The notes below the pieces were generated by a model, which did not search any database, was not told where the DNA came from, and saw only the letters and a program-made list of their open reading frames with translations. From contig SXSP01000034.1 of NCBI GenBank assembly GCA_005792225.1, positions 1 to 8,856 on the forward strand: DNA of 8,856 nt. Direction: 5' to 3'. Position 1 is the stretch's first letter; the number at the start of each line of letters is the position of its first letter. Origin of the DNA: Bdellovibrionales bacterium (lineage in GTDB: Bacteria; Bdellovibrionota; Bdellovibrionia; Bdellovibrionales; JAMPXM01). Position numbers and translations under genes: made by a program. Below are positions 1-6,068 of the stretch, piece after piece.

Positions 1-1162
1 GATCCTTTAAACTATTCAGGTCGCGACCACGAAGCTCATCTTGAACATGATCGAGCGCATAAAGGTGAACGAATGACGAGGTAAGATCTTCGTCGCTGAG
101 TTCCCCCTGAAGTTCCTCAAACGTAAACGTGGCCTTCTTCGAGTAAAGCGCACGCCCAAAACTTTTTTGCATATAGTGCGCAAGTTCGCCGCTAACGTTA
201 GCGATCGGGAACTTGAGAAACACGGAACGACTGTCTTCAAATCTCTGGAAGAGGCTCCAAGCCATCGGCTCCTGAATTTGCCATGTGTCGCCAGTCTTCT
301 TTAATAGAACCGGAAGCACCGGATATCCCGGGCGAAAGAACACGAACGCCAAGTTCCCATGCTGGATGATCTGGTCGACGCCAGCTCTTTGCATCATCCG
401 GGAGTTGCGGAAGAGCTGAAAACTTGTCTGCGGTATGAGGGCCCGAAAGAACTGGCTCTCAATACTTAGAAGACCCTCCGGTGGATCACTCCAACCATTC
501 GATAGGCTCTCCATGTATTCATCGATCGCGCGTTTTAGGGTTCGTGGGCCTTGAGCTTCGCTCGAAGATTTTCGCGACTCGCGGAGCAGCTGCTGGCGAC
601 TCTTCTCATAGTTGCCCGCGCTCACCCCCGCTCCCCCGGATAGAAAGCGAAATGCAACCGCCGAAGGCATTCCGCCACCTTGTTCTTCGATCGCGATGTT
701 GAGGGTATTTATCAGTTCCGCCCAGAAATCCTGGTACCGGTCCGCGAAAGTAAAGCTCTTGGCGGCAAGCTCAAGTTCTTTGACCTTTAAATCCGGGAGC
801 ACGCCCTCGAGAGCGTAGCCGATTTCAATCTTAAGTCGTGTCTCTTGAGGGTTAAAAACGTAGAGGATACCTCGGCCTTGAGTTTCTCTTCCAACTCCGA
901 GTTCGTCGAACCAGCGCGCCGCCAACTTCTCAATGGCATCTTCCGCGGTGAGTTCGTTTGTTATCACGACCGCGTGTTGAACTCCTGTTCTTCGAAACGA
1001 AGCGAGAATACTCAGTCGAATCGACTCGTCAAAGCGGCGGTCACTCGTTTGGTTGATAAAGACGTATTTGTGACCTGGACGGCTCGCTCCCCTTGAAAGC
1101 ATCCAAAAAACAAACCCGGCGCCTCCGATGACAAAAACTAGAACCAGGATCTTACGGGCCAT
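1..1162 (-). CDS. Membrane-anchored TPM-domain protein (3' end outside window)
   Basis: The reading frame is open for 387 codons from ATG at 1162 to the first base of the window with no stop, so the C-terminus is missing. I translated it line by line and saw no frameshift. Residues 5-22 are hydrophobic (ILVLVFVIGGAGFVFWML), giving an N-terminal anchor or uncleaved signal. Residues about 33-160 resemble the TPM domain (TPM_phosphatase family). Seen features are a hydrophobic strand HAVVITNE (63-70), a helix ending in WFDELGVGRETQGRGIL (84-100), and the hallmark IEIGYALEGVLPD (112-124). The family's biochemical role is mixed: proposed phosphatase, photosystem II repair in plants, membrane-protein quality control in bacteria. 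The region after residue 165 (for example LAFVFFRPGYPVLPVLLKK, 271-289) matches nothing I can name. The start overlaps the end of the upstream gene by 11 bases, with a weak GGAA six bases before the ATG, so translational coupling is likely. TPM assignment is fairly sure; function is not. Confidence 0.82.
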   Translation of the reverse strand, partial: MARKILVLVFVIGGAGFVFWMLSRGASRPGHKYVFINQTSDRRFDESIRLSILASFRRTGVQHAVVITNELTAEDAIEKLAARWFDELGVGRETQGRGILYVFNPQETRLKIEIGYALEGVLPDLKVKELELAAKSFTFADRYQDFWAELINTLNIAIEEQGGGMPSAVAFRFLSGGAGVSAGNYEKSRQQLLRESRKSSSEAQGPRTLKRAIDEYMESLSNGWSDPPEGLLSIESQFFRALIPQTSFQLFRNSRMMQRAGVDQIIQHGNLAFVFFRPGYPVLPVLLKKTGDTWQIQEPMAWSLFQRFEDSRSVFLKFPIANVSGELAHYMQKSFGRALYSKKATFTFEELQGELSDEDLTSSFVHLYALDHVQDELRGRDLNSLKD

Positions 1163-1616
1163 CGTAATTTCCGAAAATCATTTTTCTCTTCCGGTCTTTT
1201 TCGTAGCTTAAAAGGAAAGGGGCCTGCTCGACTTGATTCAGTCCCATGATCATCTTGTCTTGACCCCGGTTCTTGAAGATGAGGAGCGGGGATTCTTCAG
1301 CTCCGATGGACCGCATGAGTTGAATCATTTGGCCTTGTTTATCCTGCAGGCCGAAATGCGAGGTCCCGTCGGGATAAAGTCCCATCGCGATACGTGCCTT
1401 GCCTTTTTCATCAAGGAACCACATTCCGGGCGGTCCCTCCTTTGCGAATCCCACCTGAACTCGCAGACGTCCTTGGGAATCCACGAGGTTGAGACCACTC
1501 ACCGTGAGAACATTGTGATCCTTAGCCCCAGCACTTTCGATGAAAAAGGGATGGGAAAAATGAAAAAATGCTGCACCTAAAAAGCCGAAGACGAGCGAAC
1601 GAATTTCTGTTTTCAT
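1152..1616 (-). CDS. Small exported protein with tandem beta-type repeats, unknown function
   Basis: This 154-residue protein belongs to no family I can name. Residues 1-31 have a short charged start (MKTEIR), a hydrophobic stretch (SLVFGFLGAAFF) and a small-residue end (ESAGA), consistent with a Sec signal peptide or anchor. The product is therefore probably periplasmic or surface-facing. From residue 42 to the end the protein is built of about five units of roughly 23 residues. Each has a hydrophobic strand, a polar turn of the type D-x-x-G-(K/R), and a second strand, as in LVDSQGRLRVQV and FLDEKGKARIAM; this predicts a chain of beta hairpins. The last 11 bases overlap the start of the TPM gene, so the two are co-transcribed and probably work together. 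No Shine-Dalgarno sequence precedes the ATG at 1616. The ATG is chosen because it opens the signal-like segment and I see no good upstream alternative. Confidence 0.8.
   Translation of the reverse strand: MKTEIRSLVFGFLGAAFFHFSHPFFIESAGAKDHNVLTVSGLNLVDSQGRLRVQVGFAKEGPPGMWFLDEKGKARIAMGLYPDGTSHFGLQDKQGQMIQLMRSIGAEESPLLIFKNRGQDKMIMGLNQVEQAPFLLSYEKDRKRKMIFGNYDGP
1155..1493 (-). repeat. Protein-level tandem repeat, about five units of 23 residues
   Basis: This region encodes residues 42-154 of the small exported protein. I divide it as 42-64, 65-87, 88-110, 111-134 and 135-154. Units 1-3 carry D-x-x-G or D-x-x-G-like turns (DSQG, DEKG, DKQG). Unit 4 has KNRG and unit 5 a degenerate EKDRK. The strand after each turn ends in a hydrophobic pair or Met-rich patch (RVQV, RIAM, MIQLM, KMIMG, KMIFG). 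The repetition is clear in protein but not obvious in DNA, so the copies are old. Confidence 0.65.
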
Positions 1617-1679
1617 AACTTTAGCGTAATCAAGCCGGGATCGACACGCCAGCTTGAATGCGAGACTTCACAAGAAACA

Positions 1680-1686
1680 GAGGTGA
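1680..1686 (+). promoter_or_regulatory. Strong ribosome binding site of the VOC gene
   Basis: GAGGTGA lies three bases before the ATG at 1690 and matches seven bases of the anti-Shine-Dalgarno complement. It fixes this start. The rest of the 73-base divergent gap (1617-1689) shows no convincing -35/-10 pair on either strand. Confidence 0.8.
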
Positions 1687-1689
1687 ACC

Positions 1690-2067
1690 ATGATTTCGCA
1701 TCTCTCCGTCGGATCAAACGACATCGCGCGGGCCAAGAGGTTTTACGGGCCTCTCATGGAGCTTCTCGGAATGCGCGTGATTAAAGACAGAACGACCGCC
1801 ATCGATTACGGCGTGAGCACGTTCGCCTTCAGCATCGAGACGCCGGATGACGGAAAGCCAGCGACGCCAGGAAACGGAGTTCACATCGCCTTTGAGGCGC
1901 AGTCACGCGAGGTTGTAAACAAATTCCATGAGCTCGCACTTCAAAACGGCGGGCGTGATGGCGGGCGCCCGGGCCTTCGACCGAAGTACGATGCCAATTA
2001 TTACGCGGCCGTCGTCGTTGATCCCGATGGAAATAAGATAGAGGCAGTCACATTCGTTTCACGCTGA
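1690..2067 (+). CDS. VOC superfamily (glyoxalase/bleomycin-resistance fold) protein
   Basis: A 125-residue single-domain protein of the vicinal oxygen chelate superfamily, which includes glyoxalases, extradiol dioxygenases and fosfomycin/bleomycin resistance proteins. It shows the paired beta-alpha-beta-beta-beta layout. The first module starts MISHLSVGSNDIARAKRFYG. The second begins near GNGVHIAFEA (61-70), contains a helix SREVVNKFHELALQNGG, and ends in VVVDPDGNKIEAVTF. Candidate metal ligands by position are His4, His65 and Glu118. The stretch GLRPKYDANYYA (95-106) is typical of a common uncharacterised VOC subfamily, so the substrate cannot be read from sequence. It is the first gene of a three-gene plus-strand operon, 27 bases before the next gene. 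The product is probably cytoplasmic. The fold is sure, the reaction is not. Confidence 0.92.
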   Translation: MISHLSVGSNDIARAKRFYGPLMELLGMRVIKDRTTAIDYGVSTFAFSIETPDDGKPATPGNGVHIAFEAQSREVVNKFHELALQNGGRDGGRPGLRPKYDANYYAAVVVDPDGNKIEAVTFVSR

Positions 2068-2083
2068 TTTCCGGCGAGCAATC

Positions 2084-2088
2084 GAGGT
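2084..2088 (+). promoter_or_regulatory. Ribosome binding site of the DUF6151 gene
   Basis: GAGGT sits six bases before the ATG at 2095, inside the 27-base gap after the VOC stop codon. It supports this start and separate initiation within a shared transcript. Confidence 0.65.
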
Positions 2089-2094
2089 CGAACG

Positions 2095-2706
2095 ATGGAA
2101 ATTCAATGCGAATGCGGGACTTTTCGGGCTGAGCTCACGGGCTTTCCGAAAAACACTCCCGGCCGATTCTTTTGTTACTGCGACGACTGCCAGACATACA
2201 TGCATTTTCTCGATCGTGCCGACCTCATGGATGAGGCTGGTGGCTGCGAAATCGTGCCGGTTTACCCTTCCGAAATGAAGTTTACCCAGGGAAGCGAAAG
2301 CCTGAAATGCGTGCGGCTTTCGTCTAAAGGTCTCTATCGGTGGACGACGACCTGTTGTAAGACTCCCATCTTAAACACGAGCCCAGGGATGCCCTGGCTC
2401 GGCGTCGCCTCGCGGGTTTACACGGTGAAGGACCCAACCTTCCTTCAAAGGACACTCGGCGAAGTCCGCTGCCGGATCGAAGGACGTTTCGCACGCGGCA
2501 CTCCTCCTCCCGGCACGAGCGAGAAGGCGACCTTCAAGGATTTTTTAAAGTTGATCCCATTCCTGCTGAAGGGCGTGATCAAGAGAAAAGGGCGAAACTC
2601 ACCCTTCTTTAAATCGGACGGGAAAACCCCGATCGTAACTCCCTACGTCCTCACGATCGAGGAACGAAACGCAATTCGTACAAGGCTCGGATTCCAGAAA
2701 AAATGA
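2095..2706 (+). CDS. DUF6151-type, GFA-like cysteine-rich zinc protein
   Basis: A 203-residue protein resembling the DUF6151 family, related in pattern to the GFA/CENP-V zinc fold. The cysteines fall as C5-x-C7, C27-x-C29-x-x-C32 and C87-C88. This parallels the C-x-C, C-x-C-x-x-C and later cysteine pair that hold zinc in glutathione-dependent formaldehyde-activating enzyme (Gfa), although here the final pair is adjacent rather than C-x-x-C. Other recognisable segments are LYRWTTTCCKTPILNT (80-95) and the basic tail around LLKGVIKRKGRNSPFF. No signal peptide is visible, so it is probably cytoplasmic. Gfa binds S-hydroxymethylglutathione, but DUF6151 proteins have no established reaction and formaldehyde chemistry is not shown here. 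Its stop overlaps the next start as ATGA, so expression is probably coupled to the nitronate monooxygenase. Confidence 0.87.
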   Translation: MEIQCECGTFRAELTGFPKNTPGRFFCYCDDCQTYMHFLDRADLMDEAGGCEIVPVYPSEMKFTQGSESLKCVRLSSKGLYRWTTTCCKTPILNTSPGMPWLGVASRVYTVKDPTFLQRTLGEVRCRIEGRFARGTPPPGTSEKATFKDFLKLIPFLLKGVIKRKGRNSPFFKSDGKTPIVTPYVLTIEERNAIRTRLGFQKK

Positions 2707-3737
2707 CGAGGCTTCAAGAGATTCTAGGGCTGAAGTTTCCCTTGATCGTCGCCCCGATGGCCGGTGGCCCTTCATCGCCCGATCTTGTCTGCGCGGCATC
2801 CGAGAGCGGGGCCTTGGGCTCGATTGGCGCGGCGTATTCGTCTCCCTCAGAAATCCACGGCTTTGTAAACAATTTAAGTTTGAAGACGCAAAAGCCGTTT
2901 GCGATCAATCTCTTCGTGCCTCATGAGTCGCCGAATTTGTCGCCGGATCAAATACGAGACGCAATCGCGGCAACTCAGATATTTCGCGAAGAGCTCAGTC
3001 TCCCGCAGCCCGTTCTCACTCCTCCCTTCGAGGAGGATTTCGATGCGCAGTTCGAAACCGTTCTCTCTTTAAAACCACGAGTTCTGAGTTTCGTCTTCGG
3101 AACCTTAAAGGAGCAATACATCGGAGCCGCCCACGATCAGGGCCTTATTTTGATCGGGACGGCAACGACTCCCGAAGAGGCGCTCGAGTTAAAGGATTCC
3201 GGAGTCGACGCGATCGTTCTTCAAGGCGTCGAGGCCGGCGGTCACCGCGGGATCTTTAATCCCAATGCTCCTGATCCCGGCATTCCTCTTTCCGCCCTCC
3301 TGCGTGAAACGAAAAAGAAAGTGAAAGTCCCGCTGATTGCTGCCGGAGGCATCATGACCTCGCATGACATTCACGTCGCCCTTCAACTGGGTGCAGATGC
3401 CGTGCAGATGGGAACCGCCTTCATGGCAACAAAAGAAGCGGGAACGCCCGCACCATTTCGAGAAAAACTCTTGGATTCACCGCAGCGGCAAACAAAACTC
3501 ACCCGCGCTTTCTCAGGAAGGCTCGCCCGCGGCATTCCAAACCGCTTTATGCGCGAGCTCGATTCGCATCCTCACGCCATCTTGCCCTTTCCGGCACAAA
3601 ACATATTTACGCGCGATATTCGAAGTGCCTCGCAAAGGGCTGGCTGGCCCGATCATCTCTCACTCTGGTGCGGGACGGGAGCCGGAGATCTCTGGACCGG
3701 TTCGGCACGTGATCTCATCGCTCAATTGTTTTGTTGA
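2703..3737 (+). CDS. Nitronate monooxygenase, class I (NPD/2-nitropropane dioxygenase family)
   Basis: A 344-residue FMN-dependent TIM-barrel enzyme of normal family length. Nitronate monooxygenases use O2 to oxidise alkyl nitronates, notably the toxin propionate-3-nitronate. Visible class I motifs are FPLIVAPMAGGPSSPDLVCA at the N-terminus (12-31), SGALGSIGAAY (35-45), and QGVEAGGHRG (174-183) with His181 as the expected catalytic base. Further motifs are VPLIAAGGIM (209-218) and GADAVQMGTAF (230-240), which form the FMN phosphate site. No signal peptide or membrane segment is present, so it is cytoplasmic. The ATG is embedded in the preceding stop codon (ATGA, four-base overlap) and no independent ribosome site is obvious. 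This makes it the translationally coupled last gene of the operon. Some family members are enoyl-ACP reductases (FabK) or NADH:quinone reductases; the GGHRG and AAGGI contexts fit nitronate monooxygenase better. The substrate in this organism is not known. Confidence 0.92.
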   Translation: MTRLQEILGLKFPLIVAPMAGGPSSPDLVCAASESGALGSIGAAYSSPSEIHGFVNNLSLKTQKPFAINLFVPHESPNLSPDQIRDAIAATQIFREELSLPQPVLTPPFEEDFDAQFETVLSLKPRVLSFVFGTLKEQYIGAAHDQGLILIGTATTPEEALELKDSGVDAIVLQGVEAGGHRGIFNPNAPDPGIPLSALLRETKKKVKVPLIAAGGIMTSHDIHVALQLGADAVQMGTAFMATKEAGTPAPFREKLLDSPQRQTKLTRAFSGRLARGIPNRFMRELDSHPHAILPFPAQNIFTRDIRSASQRAGWPDHLSLWCGTGAGDLWTGSARDLIAQLFC

Positions 3738-3831
3738 TTCGGCCCATGGTCGAGTCCAGAACACCGATCTTCCAATTTGAGAACCTCATTTTTGGTTCGC
3801 GGATGATGTCCGTTTTTCCGATAAAAAGGGT
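3738..3831 (+). other. Intergenic gap between nitronate monooxygenase and kinase genes
   Basis: These 94 bases hold two small inverted repeats: GAACC/GGTTC with an eight-base loop (3781-3798), and CGGA/TCCG (3800-3812) followed by TTTTT (3813-3817). Together they could make a weak terminator for the upstream operon, but the stems are only four or five base pairs. GATAAA at 3820-3825 resembles a -10 element without a good -35. I cannot assign a function with confidence. Confidence 0.3.
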
Positions 3832-6003
3832 ATGAACTTGAAGCTCCCGAAGCGCGCCATTCGTGCGAATTTTAGCTTGTACTCCGCAACGTTCACGTTG
3901 ATCGTCGGCGTTCTCGTTTGGGTTGGTTGGCACTTCGAGATTCCGACACTCAAGTCTGTGCTTCCCGGATTCATCTCGATGAAGGTTAACACGGCTCTCG
4001 CACTCCTCTCTTTCGCATCGGCCCAGCTTCTATTGAGCATTGAATTCCGAAACCCCGCCGTGAGCCGTCGACTCGCCCTCGTCCCGACCGTCTTCGCATG
4101 CCTGATCGCCGGGGCGACTCTTGCGCAGTACGTTTTCCAGCTCAACTTCGGCATCGACGAGTTTCTTTATCGAGACATCGACGGAATCGGAAAACGCTAT
4201 CCCCCGGGTCGTCTCGCGCCGATCACCTCGATCGCCTTTCTGTTCATGGGCGCGGGAATCCTGTTAGGATTCGGCACCGGCTTCGGTTTCAACGGTCTCA
4301 GACGAAAAGCCTACCGCGTTTCGCAGACATTCTTCATTGTCGTAGCGCTGATCGCCTTCCAAGCACTCGTGAGTTATTCTTTAGGAATTGAGACAACGTT
4401 CGGCATCGCGGCCCACACGCGAATTGCCCTTCACACGGCTCTCTGCCTCATCGCTCTGAGCGCCGGGTTTCTCTCGCTCCTTCGCGACGAGGGGTTTCTT
4501 CGCGTCATCTCCGCTGACACGCCTGGCGGAGCGCTCGCACGCCGCCTCATCTTTGCGTCGATCTTCGTTCCCCCGTTCGTCAACTATCTCGACACGCTCG
4601 GCGTGAAGGCCAGCCTCTACGACTCGGACTTCAGCGTCCTCTTGCGCGTTCTCGCGAGCGTCATCTTTTTCTTAATCATGGTTCTGCGTACCAGTGAGAC
4701 GCTCCACCGCTCAGAGGAAGCCCGCGCCCAGAAAGAAGCCGAAGGTCAACGTCTACGGGCCGAGCAACAAGCCGCCCTCGCAAGAGAGGAAACCGAAAAG
4801 AAACTTCGTGCCGAACTCATCGAAGCGAAGAGTCGTGCCGAACGCGCAGTCGGAGCGAAAGCGGAGTTCCTCGCGAACATGAGTCACGAAATCCGCACTC
4901 CTCTGAACGGCGTTGTCGGCATCTCGGATCTATTGGCGGAGACTCCGCTCAACGATCAGCAACGAAAGTACATCGAGACGCTTCGCACCTCGAGTACGGG
5001 CCTTCTCAGCATCATCAACGACATCCTCGATTTCTCGAAAATCGAAGCGAATAAACTCACCCTCGAAACCGTGAACTTCAACCTGAAGAATGTTGTCGTT
5101 AGTCAAATCGATCTTCTGCGCTCACGAGCGGAGCAAAAGGGTCTAGAGTTGCATGTTGAATTCGCCGATGACCTTCCTCATCACGTGGCGGGCGATCCGG
5201 GGCGCATCGGTCAGGTTCTTCTCAATCTCATCGGTAACTCGATTAAGTTTACTGAAAAGGGATCGGTTCGCGTCATGGTTGCCACGACGAACTATGACAC
5301 TGACGACATCGTGGCGAAGTTTTCCATCGTCGATACGGGAATCGGAATTCCCGCGGAGGCGCAGGCAAAGCTTTTCCATCCCTTCGTACAAGCCGATAAC
5401 TCGACTTCGCGCAAGTTCGGCGGAACGGGCTTGGGCCTTTCTATCTGCCGCAACTTGGTGGAATTGATGGGCGGGCGAATCGGCGTCGTCAGCGAGGGAC
5501 GCGGCGGTTCTACGTTTTGGTTCACGCTTCAATTGAAACGCGTCAATCAAATGCGAGCGGAGAGAGCCGGCGAAACATTGAGCGTCGCGAGTCTCCCCGT
5601 TAACTCCGACGGGAAGAAGTTGCGCGTTTTGGTCGCTGAGGACAACGTCACAAATCAGATGATCGTGATGGCGCACCTGAAGGCACTCAACGTCGAAAGT
5701 CAGGCCGTTGCAAATGGGTTGGAGGTTCTCTCAGCACTGAAGATTGGAGAATACGATCTCATTTTGATGGACTGCCAAATGCCTGAAATGGATGGCTACC
5801 AAGCGACCGCGCGCATCCGTGAACTCGAAAAAGAAACGGGATCCCACATTCCCATCATCGCTCTTACGGCAAATGCAATGAAGGAAGATGAAGAACGATG
5901 CCTCAAAGCCGGCATGGATGACTACCTCTCAAAACCCTTTAAGCGAGAAGCCTTCGCGGAAAAATTGAGCCGATGGCTCAACGGCAAATCGAAAGCCGCA
6001 TAA
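3832..6003 (+). CDS. Hybrid sensor histidine kinase with multi-pass membrane sensor and receiver
   Basis: A 723-residue inner-membrane hybrid kinase. About eight hydrophobic segments fall near residues 17-33, 52-70, 82-102, 128-151, 163-184, 195-217, 238-256 and 267-286. A charged coiled-coil linker follows (about 288-343). The HisKA domain has His352 in [11 protein letters not shown]. The ATPase domain shows an N box (Asn465/Asn469 in [12 protein letters not shown]), a G1 box DTGIGIP (501-507) and a G2 box GGTGLGLS (530-537). A C-terminal receiver (about 596-718) has Glu603/Asp604, phospho-acceptor Asp647 in [11 protein letters not shown], Thr679 and Lys701, so all key residues are present. 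There is no Hpt domain, and no response regulator or Hpt gene is adjacent, so phosphotransfer must reach a partner elsewhere. The signal sensed is unknown. The start is uncertain by two codons: AAGGG ends one base before the ATG, which is too close, while TTG at 3838 would be better spaced. A leaderless message is also possible. Confidence 0.93.
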   Translation: MNLKLPKRAIRANFSLYSATFTLIVGVLVWVGWHFEIPTLKSVLPGFISMKVNTALALLSFASAQLLLSIEFRNPAVSRRLALVPTVFACLIAGATLAQYVFQLNFGIDEFLYRDIDGIGKRYPPGRLAPITSIAFLFMGAGILLGFGTGFGFNGLRRKAYRVSQTFFIVVALIAFQALVSYSLGIETTFGIAAHTRIALHTALCLIALSAGFLSLLRDEGFLRVISADTPGGALARRLIFASIFVPPFVNYLDTLGVKASLYDSDFSVLLRVLASVIFFLIMVLRTSETLHRSEEARAQKEAEGQRLRAEQQAALAREETEKKLRAELIEAKSRAERAVGAKAEFLANMSHEIRTPLNGVVGISDLLAETPLNDQQRKYIETLRTSSTGLLSIINDILDFSKIEANKLTLETVNFNLKNVVVSQIDLLRSRAEQKGLELHVEFADDLPHHVAGDPGRIGQVLLNLIGNSIKFTEKGSVRVMVATTNYDTDDIVAKFSIVDTGIGIPAEAQAKLFHPFVQADNSTSRKFGGTGLGLSICRNLVELMGGRIGVVSEGRGGSTFWFTLQLKRVNQMRAERAGETLSVASLPVNSDGKKLRVLVAEDNVTNQMIVMAHLKALNVESQAVANGLEVLSALKIGEYDLILMDCQMPEMDGYQATARIRELEKETGSHIPIIALTANAMKEDEERCLKAGMDDYLSKPFKREAFAEKLSRWLNGKSKAA

Positions 6004-6034
6004 AAAATCCGGGCTGCCTCTTCAGCAAGCCCGG
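6002..6034 (-). terminator. Rho-independent terminator of hppA
   Basis: Read on the minus strand, the sequence forms a stem CCGGGCT(T)GC / GCAGCCCGG with a single-base bulge and a seven-base loop. It is followed by A then TTTTTT. The hairpin is 6009-6034 and the T run is 6002-6007, 35 bases after the hppA stop. The T run overlaps the kinase stop codon on the other strand. On the plus strand the same hairpin is not followed by a T run, so it serves mainly hppA. Confidence 0.85.
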
Positions 6035-6068
6035 TCATACAAATTCGCAGCAGTCAGACTGAAGCGAA

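Noticed and set aside
481..1096. Several short plus-strand open frames
   Set aside because: They lie antisense to the TPM-domain frame, which is open throughout and carries recognisable family motifs. Their translations look random.
1233..1580. A 115-codon plus-strand frame
   Set aside because: It is antisense to the repeat protein, whose signal peptide and repeats make the minus strand the real one.
1690..3737. Mobile or horizontally acquired cassette
   Set aside because: There are no flanking repeats, integrase, tRNA or visible change in base composition compared with neighbouring genes.
3781..3817. Terminator for the nitronate monooxygenase operon
   Set aside because: The two stems are only four to five base pairs, so I record them in the intergenic entry rather than as a terminator.
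5143..5676. A 177-codon minus-strand frame
   Set aside because: It is opposite the kinase HATPase and receiver region, with no ribosome site or recognisable domain.
6009..6040. Terminator for the kinase gene on the plus strand
   Set aside because: The hairpin is present, but it is followed by TCATACAAATT with no T run, so it is convincing only for hppA on the minus strand.
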